Positions 1-7,016 of a stretch of DNA of 19,157 nt are shown here, piece after piece; within the stretch, counting starts at the first letter, position 1, and each line of letters opens with the position of its first letter. The translations under genes were made by a program, and so were the position numbers. Source of the DNA: Gammaproteobacteria bacterium (GTDB lineage: Bacteria; Pseudomonadota; Gammaproteobacteria; S144-34); the NCBI GenBank assembly GCA_015494165.1, contig WGBS01000233.1, positions 1 through 19,157 on the forward strand. Reading direction: 5' to 3'. Below the pieces are notes generated by a model. That model did not search any database and was not told the origin of the DNA. It was given only the letters and a program-made list of their open reading frames with translations.

Positions 1-2
1 CC

Positions 3-1196
3 ATGTCCAAGGAGAAGTTCGAGCGCAAGAAGCCGCACGTGAACGTGGGCACGATTGGTCATGTGGACCATGGGAAGACGACGCTGACGGCGGCGTTGAC
101 GAAGGTGTCTGCGGAGAAGTTTCAGGGGGCGGAGTTCAAGGCGTACGATCAGATTGACAATGCGCCGGAGGAGCGTGCGCGCGGGATCACGATTGCGACG
201 GCGCACGTGGAGTATGAGACGCCGAAGCGTCACTATGCGCACGTGGACTGTCCGGGTCATGCGGACTATGTGAAGAACATGATCACGGGTGCGGCGCAGA
301 TGGATGGAGCGATTCTGGTGGTGTCGGCGGCGGATGGTCCGATGCCGCAGACGCGCGAGCACATTTTGCTGGCGCGTCAGGTGGGGGTGCCGTACATCGT
401 GGTGTATCTGAACAAGGCGGACATGGTGGACGATCCCGAGCTTTTGGAGCTGGTGGAGATGGAGGTTCGGGATCTTCTGAACCAGTATGAGTTTCCGGGT
501 GATGATGTGCCGATTGTGGTGGGGTCGGCGCTGAAGGCGCTGGAGGGGGACGAGTCGGATATTGGTGTGCCGTCCATTCTGAAGCTGATGGATGCGATGG
601 ACGAGTACATTCCGGTGCCGGAGCGTCCGATCGACCAGCCTTTCCTGATGCCGATCGAGGACGTGTTCTCGATTTCGGGCCGTGGGACGGTGGTGACGGG
701 CCGGATCGAGCGCGGCAAGGTGAAGGTTGGCGACGAGGTGGAGATTGTGGGGCTTCGTCCCACGCAGAAGACGACGGTGACGGGAGTGGAGATGTTCCGC
801 AAGCTCCTGGACGAGGGGGTTGCGGGGGACAATGTGGGAGTGCTGCTTCGCGGGACGAAGCGCGACGAGGTCGAGCGTGGTCAGGTGCTTTGTCAGCCTG
901 GGACGATCACGCCGCACACGAAGTTTGAGGCGGAGGTGTATGTGCTGACGAAGGAGGAGGGAGGTCGGCACACGCCGTTTTTCACGGGGTATCGTCCGCA
1001 GTTTTATTTTCGGACGACGGATGTGACGGGGGCGGTGGATCTGCCCGAGGGTGTGGAGATGGTGATGCCTGGCGACAACGTGAAGCTGACGGTGTCGCTG
1101 ATTGCGCCGATTGCGATGGAGGAGGGGCTGCGCTTTGCGATTCGCGAGGGTGGCCGCACGGTCGGCGCGGGCGTCGTCTCCAAGATCATCGAGTGA
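3..1196 (+). CDS. tuf: Elongation factor Tu
   Basis: GTPase that delivers aminoacyl-tRNA to the ribosomal A site in the cytoplasm. At 397 residues it has the usual bacterial length and appears complete; only two bases precede the ATG, so its ribosome binding site lies outside the window. The G domain shows all GTP-binding motifs: P-loop GHVDHGKT (19-26), switch I RGITI with Thr63, DCPGH (82-86), NKAD (137-140, where E. coli has NKCD) and SAL (175-177). The beta-barrel domains follow, ending in the typical GGRTVGAGVVSKIIE. It should be the last gene of a str operon (rpsL-rpsG-fusA-tuf) and runs into rpsJ after 52 bases. Codon use is odd: Ala and Thr are almost only GCG and ACG and T-ending codons are common, unlike the C-ending ribosomal genes that follow. 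Many gammaproteobacteria carry two tuf copies; which one this is cannot be told. Confidence 0.98.
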   Translation: MSKEKFERKKPHVNVGTIGHVDHGKTTLTAALTKVSAEKFQGAEFKAYDQIDNAPEERARGITIATAHVEYETPKRHYAHVDCPGHADYVKNMITGAAQMDGAILVVSAADGPMPQTREHILLARQVGVPYIVVYLNKADMVDDPELLELVEMEVRDLLNQYEFPGDDVPIVVGSALKALEGDESDIGVPSILKLMDAMDEYIPVPERPIDQPFLMPIEDVFSISGRGTVVTGRIERGKVKVGDEVEIVGLRPTQKTTVTGVEMFRKLLDEGVAGDNVGVLLRGTKRDEVERGQVLCQPGTITPHTKFEAEVYVLTKEEGGRHTPFFTGYRPQFYFRTTDVTGAVDLPEGVEMVMPGDNVKLTVSLIAPIAMEEGLRFAIREGGRTVGAGVVSKIIE

Positions 1197-1198
1197 GG

Positions 1199-1212
1199 GC
1201 GCCTGACGGCGC
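1199..1212 (+). other. Small hairpin between tuf and rpsJ
   Basis: A perfect 5-bp stem GCGCC/GGCGC with a TGAC loop lies three bases after the tuf stop codon. No T-run follows, so it is not a convincing intrinsic terminator. It could be a processing or stability element, or chance in GC-rich DNA. The rest of this 52-base gap shows only the rpsJ ribosome binding site (AGGGG at 1241-1245). Confidence 0.3.
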
Positions 1213-1248
1213 GAGTGCGGTCGTAGAGAGCGGTACAGCGAGGGGCCC

Positions 1249-1563
1249 ATGCCAGCGAGCCAGAGAATCCGGATCCGCCTGAAGGCCTTCGACCACAGGC
1301 TGATCGACCAGTCCGCGCGCGAGATCGTCGAGACGGCGAAGCGGACGGGCGCGCAGGTGCGCGGTCCCATCCCGCTGCCGACCAAGAAGGAGCGCTTCAC
1401 CGTGCTGATCTCGCCGCACGTCAACAAGGACGCGCGCGACCAGTACGAGCTGCGCACCCACAAGCGCCTGATGGACATCATCGACCCCACGGACAAGACC
1501 GTGGACGCCCTGATGAAGCTCGATCTGGCGCCCGGCGTGGACGTTCAGATCAAGCTCAACTGA
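1249..1563 (+). CDS. rpsJ: 30S ribosomal protein S10 (NusE)
   Basis: S10 binds the head of the 30S subunit and, as NusE, also links ribosomes to NusB/NusG in antitermination. The 104-residue product matches the family length and has the conserved start QRIRIRLKAFDHRLID and the TKKERFTVLISPHVNKDARDQYELRTHKR core that contains the 16S rRNA-contacting loop. The ATG at 1249 gives a two-residue variant (MPAS rather than MAN) of the standard N-terminus, with AGGGG closely upstream. It is the first gene of the S10 operon. The 52-base gap after tuf is much shorter than the E. coli S10 leader, so this gene is probably transcribed from the str operon. Confidence 0.98.
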   Translation: MPASQRIRIRLKAFDHRLIDQSAREIVETAKRTGAQVRGPIPLPTKKERFTVLISPHVNKDARDQYELRTHKRLMDIIDPTDKTVDALMKLDLAPGVDVQIKLN

Positions 1564-1591
1564 GCGGGGGCCCGGGCGAGAGGCGAGAGCG

Positions 1592-2248
1592 ATGCCGATC
1601 GGTCTGATTGGAAGGAAGGAGGGCATGACGCGGGTCTTCACCGAGGACGGGCGCTCGGTGCCCGTGACGGTGATCCACGTCGAGCCCAACCGCGTGACGC
1701 AGCTGCGCACGCCCGAGCGCGACGGCTACCGCGCCGTGCAGCTGACCACGGGCCGGCGCAAGCCCTCGCGCCTGACGAAGCCGGAGGCCGGCCACTTCGC
1801 CAAGGCCGGGGTCGAGCCCGGGCGCGGGCTGTGGGAGTTCCGCTTGGGCGACGGCGAGGGCGAGGGCCTCGAGGTGGGCGCCGAGCTCAAGGTCGACCTC
1901 TTCGAGGCCGGCCAGAAGGTGGACGTGATCGGCGTCACCAAGGGCAAGGGCTTCGCCGGCACCATCAAGCGGCACAACTTCCGTTCGCAGGACGCCACGC
2001 ACGGCAACTCGCTCTCGCACCGCGTGCCCGGCTCGATCGGCCAGAACCAGACGCCGGGGCGCGTCTTCAAGGGCAAGCGCATGGCGGGCCACATGGGCAA
2101 CGTGCGCCGCTGCGTGCTCAGCCTCGAGGTCGTCAAGGTCGATCCCGAGCGCAACCTGCTGCTCGTCAAGGGCGCGGTGCCCGGGGCACCGGGCGGCGAC
2201 GTCATCGTGCGGCCGGCCGTCAAGGTCCGGCGCGGGAAGAAGGCGTGA
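1592..2248 (+). CDS. rplC: 50S ribosomal protein L3
   Basis: L3 is an early-assembly 50S protein whose long loop reaches towards the peptidyl transferase centre. The 218-residue sequence starts MPIGLIGRKEGMTRVF and includes HRVPGSIGQNQTPGRVFKGKRMAGHMG, the extended loop that carries the glutamine methylated by PrmB in E. coli (about residue 151 here). This loop form is typical of gammaproteobacteria. A purine-rich ribosome binding region (GAGAGGCGAGAG, 1578-1589) precedes the ATG. It sits 28 bases after rpsJ and 11 bases before rplD in the standard S10 operon order. The family assignment is unambiguous. Confidence 0.98.
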   Translation: MPIGLIGRKEGMTRVFTEDGRSVPVTVIHVEPNRVTQLRTPERDGYRAVQLTTGRRKPSRLTKPEAGHFAKAGVEPGRGLWEFRLGDGEGEGLEVGAELKVDLFEAGQKVDVIGVTKGKGFAGTIKRHNFRSQDATHGNSLSHRVPGSIGQNQTPGRVFKGKRMAGHMGNVRRCVLSLEVVKVDPERNLLLVKGAVPGAPGGDVIVRPAVKVRRGKKA

Positions 2249-2259
2249 GGGAGGCGGCG

Positions 2260-2865
2260 ATGGAGCTCGCGGTGCAGGATACGGGCGCGAAGCTGCAGGT
2301 CTCGGACCGCACCTTCGGCCAGCGCTTCAACGAGCCGCTCGTCCACCAGGTGGTGGTGGCCTACCTGGCAGGGGCGCGGGCCGGCACGCGCGCGCAGAAG
2401 ACGCGCGCCGAGGTGCGCGGCGGGGGCGCCAAGCCCTGGCGCCAGAAGGGCACGGGGCGCGCCCGTCACGGCAGCATCCGCAGCCCCCTGTGGCGCGGCG
2501 GCGGCGTCACCTTCGCGGCCAAGCCGCAGGACCACAGCCAGAAGGTCAACCGCAAGATGTACCGCGGTGCCCTGCGCTCCATCCTCTCGGAGCTGGCGCG
2601 CCAGGGGCGCTTGGTGGTCGTCGAGTCCTTCGACGCCGAGACGCCGAAGACGAAGGACATGGCGGCGCGCCTGAAGGAGATGGGCCTCGACGAGGTGCTG
2701 ATCGTGACCGAGGAGCTGAGCGAGAACCTGCACCTTGCGACGCGCAACCTGCCGCGGGTGCTGGCGCTCGGCGTCTCCGACCTCGATCCCGTGAGCCTGG
2801 TGCGCTTCGAGAAGGTGCTGATGACGGTCGGCGCCGTGCGGCGCGTCGAGGAGTGGCTGGGATGA
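2260..2865 (+). CDS. rplD: 50S ribosomal protein L4
   Basis: L4 binds 23S rRNA and lines the peptide exit tunnel; in E. coli it also represses its own operon. The start is the ATG at 2260, preceded by GAGGGAGG (2247-2254), giving 201 residues (MELAVQDTGAKLQVSDRTFGQRFNE), the same length as E. coli L4. An upstream extension in the same frame would run through rplC and is not real. The tunnel loop is visible as AGTRAQKTRAEVRGGGAKPWRQKGTGRARHGSIRSPLWRGGG. The stop codon overlaps the rplW start (ATGA), so the two are translationally coupled. Because the tuf-rpsJ gap is short, the L4-responsive leader known from E. coli does not seem to be present upstream. Confidence 0.97.
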   Translation: MELAVQDTGAKLQVSDRTFGQRFNEPLVHQVVVAYLAGARAGTRAQKTRAEVRGGGAKPWRQKGTGRARHGSIRSPLWRGGGVTFAAKPQDHSQKVNRKMYRGALRSILSELARQGRLVVVESFDAETPKTKDMAARLKEMGLDEVLIVTEELSENLHLATRNLPRVLALGVSDLDPVSLVRFEKVLMTVGAVRRVEEWLG

Positions 2866-3167
2866 ACCGCGAGCGGCTCTACAAGATCATCCTCGCCCCG
2901 CACGTCTCGGAGAAGAGCACGCGGGCGATGGAGCAGGCGAACCAGTACGTGTTCAAGGTGGCGCGCGACGCCACCAAGCCCGAGATCCGCAAGGCGGTCG
3001 AGACCCTGTTCGAGGTCGAGGTCGAGTCGGTGACGGTGCTCAACGTCAAGGGCAAGCGCAAGCGCTTCGGCTACATCGAGGGGCGGCGCCCCTCGTGGAA
3101 GAAGGCCTACGTGCGCCTCAAGCCGGGGCAGACGATCGAGGTGCTCGGCGGCGCCGAGCAGGTGTGA
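2862..3167 (+). CDS. rplW: 50S ribosomal protein L23
   Basis: L23 lies at the exit of the peptide tunnel and is the docking site for trigger factor and signal recognition particle. The 101-residue product has the typical LYKIILAPHVSEKSTRAMEQANQYVFKVARDATKPEIRKAVETLFEVEVESVTVLN core and a basic loop GKRKRFGYIEGRRPSWKKAYV. The start ATG at 2862 overlaps the rplD stop by four bases, so no separate ribosome binding site is expected; longer upstream readings in this frame are shadows of rplD. Length matches E. coli L23. Confidence 0.97.
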   Translation: MNRERLYKIILAPHVSEKSTRAMEQANQYVFKVARDATKPEIRKAVETLFEVEVESVTVLNVKGKRKRFGYIEGRRPSWKKAYVRLKPGQTIEVLGGAEQV

Positions 3168-3186
3168 CGGGCAGGAGAGACGGGCG

Positions 3187-4014
3187 ATGCCGCTGGTCAA
3201 GTGCAAGCCGACCTCGCCGGGACGGCGCTTCGTCGTCAAGGTGGTCACGCCCGGCCTGTGGAAGGGCGGCCCCTACGAGCCCCTGGTCGAGAAGAAGACC
3301 AAGACGGGCGGCCGCAACAACCAGGGCCGCATCACCGTGCGCCACCGCGGCGGCGGCCACAAGCAGCGCTACCGCATCATCGACTTCCGCCGCGACAAGG
3401 ACGGGGTGCCGGCGCGGGTCGAGCGCATCGAGTACGACCCCAACCGCAGCGCCCACATCGCGCTCCTGCTCTACGCCGACGGCGAGCGCCGCTACATCAT
3501 CGCCCCCAAGGGCGTGCAGCCCGGCGACGAGCTGATGTCGGGGCCCGACGCGCCCATCCGCCCCGGCAACGCGCTGCCGCTGCGCAACATCCCGGTGGGC
3601 ACGCAGGTGCACTGCATCGAGATGCGCCCCGGCAAGGGCGCGCAGATCGCGCGCGCGGCGGGCACCTCGGCCCAGCTCCTGGCGCGCGAGGGCAGCTACG
3701 CCACCCTGCGCCTGCGCTCGGGCGAGATGCGCAAGATCCACGTCGACTGCCGCGCCACCGTGGGCGAGGTGGGCAACGACGAGCACAACCTGCGCTCGCT
3801 GGGCAAGGCCGGCGCCAAGCGCTGGCGCGGCATCCGCCCCACCGTGCGCGGGGTCGCCATGAACCCGGTCGACCACCCGCACGGCGGCGGCGAGGGCCGC
3901 ACCTCCGGCGGGCGCCACCCGGTCACGCCCTGGGGCGTGCCGACCAAGGGCTACAAGACGCGCCGCAACAAGCGCACGGACAAGTGGATCGTGCGCCGGC
4001 GCGGCCAGAAGTAA
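3187..4014 (+). CDS. rplB: 50S ribosomal protein L2
   Basis: L2 is one of the most conserved 50S proteins, needed for subunit association and for the peptidyl transferase centre. The 275-residue protein begins MPLVKCKPTSPGRRFVVKV and contains the RNA-binding GGRNNQGRITVRHRGGGHKQRYR segment. It also has the invariant VDHPHGGGEGRT loop, with His230 matching the functionally important His229 of E. coli. It ends IVRRRGQK. A clear ribosome binding site AGGAGA (3173-3178) precedes the ATG. Spacing is 19 bases from rplW and 15 bases to rpsS. Confidence 0.98.
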   Translation: MPLVKCKPTSPGRRFVVKVVTPGLWKGGPYEPLVEKKTKTGGRNNQGRITVRHRGGGHKQRYRIIDFRRDKDGVPARVERIEYDPNRSAHIALLLYADGERRYIIAPKGVQPGDELMSGPDAPIRPGNALPLRNIPVGTQVHCIEMRPGKGAQIARAAGTSAQLLAREGSYATLRLRSGEMRKIHVDCRATVGEVGNDEHNLRSLGKAGAKRWRGIRPTVRGVAMNPVDHPHGGGEGRTSGGRHPVTPWGVPTKGYKTRRNKRTDKWIVRRRGQK

Positions 4015-4029
4015 GCAGGGGTTGCAGCC

Positions 4030-4305
4030 GTGCCACGCTCCGTACGCAAGGGACCGTTCGTCGACCTCCACCTGCTGAAGAAGGTGGAGGAGGCGCGCGC
4101 GACCAACAGCAAGCGCCCGATCAAGACCTGGTCGCGGCGCTCGATGATCATCCCCGAGATGGTCGGGCTGACCATCGCCGTGCACAACGGCCGCCAGCAC
4201 GTGCCGATCCTCATCACGGAGAACATGGTCGGGCACAAGCTCGGCGAGTTCGCCGCCACCCGCACCTTCCGCGGGCACGCGGCGGACAAGAAGGCCAAGC
4301 GCTGA
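4030..4305 (+). CDS. rpsS: 30S ribosomal protein S19 (GTG start)
   Basis: S19 sits in the head of the 30S subunit and contacts S13 and the A-site tRNA region. The 91-residue product reads MPRSVRKGPFVDLHLLKKVEEA and continues with the conserved IKTWSRRSMIIPEMVGLTIAVHNGRQHVPILITENMVGHKLGEFAATRTFRGH. Translation starts at a GTG (4030): the PRSVRKGPF N-terminus is invariant in the family and no ATG is available there. The ribosome binding site is weak (AGGGG, 4018-4021 region). The gene lies in normal S10 operon order. Confidence 0.97.
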   Translation: MPRSVRKGPFVDLHLLKKVEEARATNSKRPIKTWSRRSMIIPEMVGLTIAVHNGRQHVPILITENMVGHKLGEFAATRTFRGHAADKKAKR

Positions 4306-4315
4306 GGTGGGAACG

Positions 4316-4675
4316 ATGGAAGTCGCCGCCAGGCTCCGCTACGCGAGGATCTCGCCGCAGAAGTGCAGGCTGGTCGCGGACCTGATCCGCGGGCTGCCCG
4401 TGGGCGAGGCCCTCAACGTGCTGCGCTTCACGCCCAAGAAGGGCGCGCACCTGGTGCGCAAGGTGCTCGAGTCGGCCATCGCCAATGCCGAGCACAACGA
4501 GGGCGCCGACGTGGACGAGCTCTACGTCTCCGTGGTGTGCGTCGACCAGGGGCCGACGCTGAAGCGCTGGAAGCCGCGCGCCAAGGGCCGGGCCACGCGC
4601 ATCCTCAAGCGCACCAGCCACATCACCATCAAGGTATCGGACGAGAAGCCGGCGCGCCGGCGGCGGGCGGCCTGA
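4316..4675 (+). CDS. rplV: 50S ribosomal protein L22
   Basis: L22 binds 23S rRNA and its beta-hairpin lines the exit tunnel near the macrolide site. I choose the ATG at 4316 (MEVAARLRYARISPQKCRLVADLIRG, 119 residues). The GTG at 4307 would only add three residues, and GAGGTGG (4304-4310) is well placed as ribosome binding site for 4316; that site overlaps the rpsS stop. The VLESAIANAEHNEGADVDELYV helix and the hairpin KRWKPRAKGRATRILKRTSHITI are typical. A basic tail KPARRRRAA follows. Start choice is fairly sure, identity is certain. Confidence 0.96.
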   Translation: MEVAARLRYARISPQKCRLVADLIRGLPVGEALNVLRFTPKKGAHLVRKVLESAIANAEHNEGADVDELYVSVVCVDQGPTLKRWKPRAKGRATRILKRTSHITIKVSDEKPARRRRAA

Positions 4676-4691
4676 GGACAGGGGCAGGACC

Positions 4692-5381
4692 ATGGGCCAG
4701 AAAGTACATCCGACGGGCTTCAGGCTCGGGATCTCGAAGGAGTGGGCCTCGAAGTGGTACGCGGACTCGCGCCGCTTCCCGGACCAGCTCCTCACCGACC
4801 TGAAGGTGCGCGAGCACATCAAGAAGCGCCTGGCGCACGCCGCGGTGAGCCGCGTGGACATCGCGCGCCCCGCGCGCCAGGCGTATATCACGATCCACAC
4901 CGCGCGTCCCGGCATCGTCATCGGCCGCAAGGGCGAGGACATCGAGCGCCTGCGCCGCGAGCTCGAGGCGCTGATGCCGGACGCGGAGGACGTGCGCGTC
5001 AAGATCGAGGAGATCCGCAAGCCCGAGCTGGACGCCCAGCTCGTAGCGGAGAACGTGGCGCAGCAGCTCGAGCGGCGCATCATGTTCCGCCGCGCCATGA
5101 AGCGTGCCGTCACCAACGCCATGTTCCTCGGCGCCCAGGGCATCAAGATCCAGGTCGCGGGCCGCCTGGGCGGGGCCGAGATCGCGCGCACCGAGTGGTA
5201 TCGCGAGGGGCGCGTGCCGCTGCACACCCTGCGCGCCGACATCGACTACGGCTTCGCCGAGGCGCGCACCACCTACGGCGTCATCGGCGTCAAGGTGTGG
5301 ATCTTCAAGGGCGAGGTGCTCGGCGGCGAGCGCGAGAGCGAGGAGGCCGCGCCCGAGAAGAAGGCGGCGGCCGCAGGCTGA
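4692..5381 (+). CDS. rpsC: 30S ribosomal protein S3
   Basis: S3 forms part of the mRNA entry channel and its helicase activity. The 229-residue protein starts MGQKVHPTGFRLGISKEWASKWYA, carries a KH domain with the GRKG loop (78-81) and a C-terminal RNA-binding domain (VAGRLGGAEIARTEWYREGRVPLHTLRADIDYG). It ends in a low-complexity EEAAPEKKAAAAG tail. Length is close to the E. coli protein (233). It lies 16 bases after rplV and 15 bases before rplP. Confidence 0.98.
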   Translation: MGQKVHPTGFRLGISKEWASKWYADSRRFPDQLLTDLKVREHIKKRLAHAAVSRVDIARPARQAYITIHTARPGIVIGRKGEDIERLRRELEALMPDAEDVRVKIEEIRKPELDAQLVAENVAQQLERRIMFRRAMKRAVTNAMFLGAQGIKIQVAGRLGGAEIARTEWYREGRVPLHTLRADIDYGFAEARTTYGVIGVKVWIFKGEVLGGERESEEAAPEKKAAAAG

Positions 5382-5396
5382 CGGGGAGACAGCGCC

Positions 5397-5810
5397 ATGC
5401 TCCAGCCCAAGAGGACCAAGTTCCGCAAGCAGCGCAAGGGGCGCAACCGCGGCATCGCCACGCGCGGCAACCGCGTGAGCTTCGGCGAGTACGGCCTGAA
5501 GGCGACCACGCGCGGGCGCGTCACGGCGCGCCAGATCGAGGCCGCGCGCCGGGCCATCACGCGCCACGTCAAGCGCGGCGGCAAGCTGTGGATCCGCATC
5601 TTCCCGGACGTGCCCGTGACCAAGAAGCCCCTCGAGGTGCGCATGGGAAACGGCAAGGGCAACGTCGAGTACTGGGTGGCCAAGGTCCAGCCGGGCCGCG
5701 TCCTCTACGAGATCGAGGGCGTGCCGGAGGACGTCGCGCGCGAGGCCTTCCGCCTGGCGGCGGCCAAGCTCCCGGTCAAGGCGACCTTCGTGACGCGGAC
5801 GGTGGCGTGA
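5397..5810 (+). CDS. rplP: 50S ribosomal protein L16
   Basis: L16 organises the A-site region of the 50S subunit. The 137-residue sequence MLQPKRTKFRKQRKGRNRGIA is canonical. The VRMGNGKGNVEYWV segment contains Arg82, which corresponds to the arginine hydroxylated by the RoxA/YcfD oxygenase in E. coli. One extra residue in the N-terminal half accounts for the +1 offset from E. coli. The stop codon is one base from the rpmC start, implying translational coupling. Confidence 0.98.
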   Translation: MLQPKRTKFRKQRKGRNRGIATRGNRVSFGEYGLKATTRGRVTARQIEAARRAITRHVKRGGKLWIRIFPDVPVTKKPLEVRMGNGKGNVEYWVAKVQPGRVLYEIEGVPEDVAREAFRLAAAKLPVKATFVTRTVA

Positions 5811-5811
5811 G

Positions 5812-6015
5812 ATGAAGGCGGGCGAGCTGCGCGAGAAGAGTCTCAAGGAGCTCGAGCAGACGCTGCACGAGCTCCTGCGCGAGCAGTTCAACCTGCGCAT
5901 GCAGAAGGGCGCGGGTCAGCTGCCGCGCCCGGACCAGTTCCGCAAGGTGCGGCGCGACATCGCGCGCGTGAAGACCATCATGAACGAGAAGCGGCGAGCG
6001 GGTGAGCAGGCATGA
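5812..6015 (+). CDS. rpmC: 50S ribosomal protein L29
   Basis: L29 is a small helical-hairpin protein near the tunnel exit, next to L23. The 67-residue product shows the family pattern MKAGELREKSLKELEQTLHELLREQFNLRMQKGAGQLPRPDQFRKVRRDIARVKTIMNE, slightly longer than the 63 residues of E. coli at the C-terminus (KRRAGEQA). It begins one base after the rplP stop and its own stop overlaps the rpsQ start (ATGA). Confidence 0.96.
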   Translation: MKAGELREKSLKELEQTLHELLREQFNLRMQKGAGQLPRPDQFRKVRRDIARVKTIMNEKRRAGEQA

Positions 6016-6272
6016 GCGAGGCGAGCGCCAAGGGGCGGACCCTGACCGGCCGCGTGGTCAGCGACAAGATGGACAAGACCATCACCGTCGTGGTGGAGCG
6101 GCTGGTCAAGCATCCGCTGTACGGGAAGTACATCCGCCGCTCGACGAAGCTGCACGCGCACGACGAGAACAACGAGTGCCGCGAGGGCGACGTCGTCGTC
6201 ATCCAGGAGTGCCGGCCGCTGTCGAAGACCAAGAGCTGGCGCCTGGTGCGGATCGTCGAGCGCGCCGAGTGA
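6012..6272 (+). CDS. rpsQ: 30S ribosomal protein S17
   Basis: S17 is a primary 16S rRNA-binding protein with an OB fold. The 86-residue product contains RTLTGRVVSDKMDKTITVVVERLVKHPLYGKYIRRSTKLHAHDENNECREGDVVVIQECRPLSKTKSWRLVRIVE, which is diagnostic. The ATG at 6012 overlaps the rpmC stop by four bases. It closes the S10 operon; 31 bases separate it from rplN, with no visible terminator, so the spc genes are probably read through. Confidence 0.97.
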   Translation: MSEASAKGRTLTGRVVSDKMDKTITVVVERLVKHPLYGKYIRRSTKLHAHDENNECREGDVVVIQECRPLSKTKSWRLVRIVERAE

Positions 6273-6303
6273 GCGCGGCGGCGGGGACTGCGGGGACAGG
6301 GCC

Positions 6304-6672
6304 ATGATCCAGATGCAGACCATGCTCGATGCCGCGGACAACAGCGGCGCGCGCAAGCTGATGTGCATCAAGGTGCTGGGCGGCTCCAAGCGCCGCTACG
6401 CCAACATCGGCGACGTGATCAAGGTGAGCGTCAAGGACGCCATCCCGCGCGGCAAGGTCAAGAAGGGCGAGGTCTACAACGCCGTGGTGGTGCGCACGCG
6501 CAAGGGCGTGCGGCGGCCCGACGGCTCCGTGGTGCGCTTCGACAGCAACGCCGCGGTGCTGCTCAACAACCGCCTCGAGCCGATCGGCACCCGCATCTTC
6601 GGGCCCGTGACGCGCGAGCTGCGCACCGAGCGCTTCATGAAGATCATCTCGCTCGCGCCGGAGGTGCTGTAG
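6304..6672 (+). CDS. rplN: 50S ribosomal protein L14
   Basis: L14 forms an intersubunit bridge and is the binding site for the silencing factor RsfS. At 122 residues it has the standard length, beginning MIQMQTMLDAADNSGARKLMCIKVLGGSKRRYANIGDVIKVSVKDAIPRGKVKKGEVYNAVVVRT. This is the first gene of the spc operon. Only three bases separate its stop from the rplX start. Confidence 0.98.
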   Translation: MIQMQTMLDAADNSGARKLMCIKVLGGSKRRYANIGDVIKVSVKDAIPRGKVKKGEVYNAVVVRTRKGVRRPDGSVVRFDSNAAVLLNNRLEPIGTRIFGPVTRELRTERFMKIISLAPEVL

Positions 6673-6675
6673 GCC

Positions 6676-6999
6676 ATGGCCATGCGCAGGATCAGGAAGG
6701 GCGACGAGGTGGTGGTGATCGCCGGCAAGAACAAGGGCCGGCGCGGCACGGTGCTGCGCGTGCTGCCGGACGAGCGCGTGATCGTCGAGGGCGTGAACAT
6801 GGTGAAGAAGCACCAGAAGCCCGACCCGGCGCGCAACATCCCCGGCGGCATCATCGAGAAGGAGGCGCCGCTGCACATCTCGAACGTGATGCTCTACAAC
6901 CCCCAGACCAAGAAGGGCGACCGGGTCGGGTTCAAGGTGCTCGAGGACGGGCGCAAGGTGCGCTACTTCAAGTCCACGGGCGAGGTCGTGGACGCGTGA
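6676..6999 (+). CDS. rplX: 50S ribosomal protein L24
   Basis: L24 is one of the two assembly-initiator proteins of the 50S subunit. The 107-residue product has the KOW motif GDEVVVIAGKNKGRRGTVLRVLPDERVIVEGVNMVKKHQKP followed by GGIIEKEAPLHISNVMLYNP. Either ATG 6676 (MAMRRIRKGD) or ATG 6682 (MRRIRKGD) could be used; 6676 is kept because its spacing from rplN suits coupling. Its stop overlaps a possible GTG for rplE, but the standard rplE start lies further on. Confidence 0.97.
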   Translation: MAMRRIRKGDEVVVIAGKNKGRRGTVLRVLPDERVIVEGVNMVKKHQKPDPARNIPGGIIEKEAPLHISNVMLYNPQTKKGDRVGFKVLEDGRKVRYFKSTGEVVDA

Positions 7000-7016
7000 G
7001 CGCGGGGGCGCGGGCG

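Noticed and set aside
1199..1212. Possible terminator between tuf and rpsJ
   Set aside because: The stem is only 5 bp and no T-run follows; the tight spacing argues for read-through into rpsJ.
1831..2259. Extension of the rplD frame back through rplC
   Set aside because: The upstream part is an Arg/Gly-rich shadow of rplC; the L4 N-terminus and ribosome binding site place the start at 2260.
4307..4315. GTG start for rplV giving MGTMEV
   Set aside because: It would overlap the ribosome binding site that serves the ATG at 4316, and the family N-terminus fits the later start.
6996..7016. GTG start for rplE adding VSAGARA
   Set aside because: The ATG at 7017 gives the standard 179-residue L5 and the conserved N-terminus.
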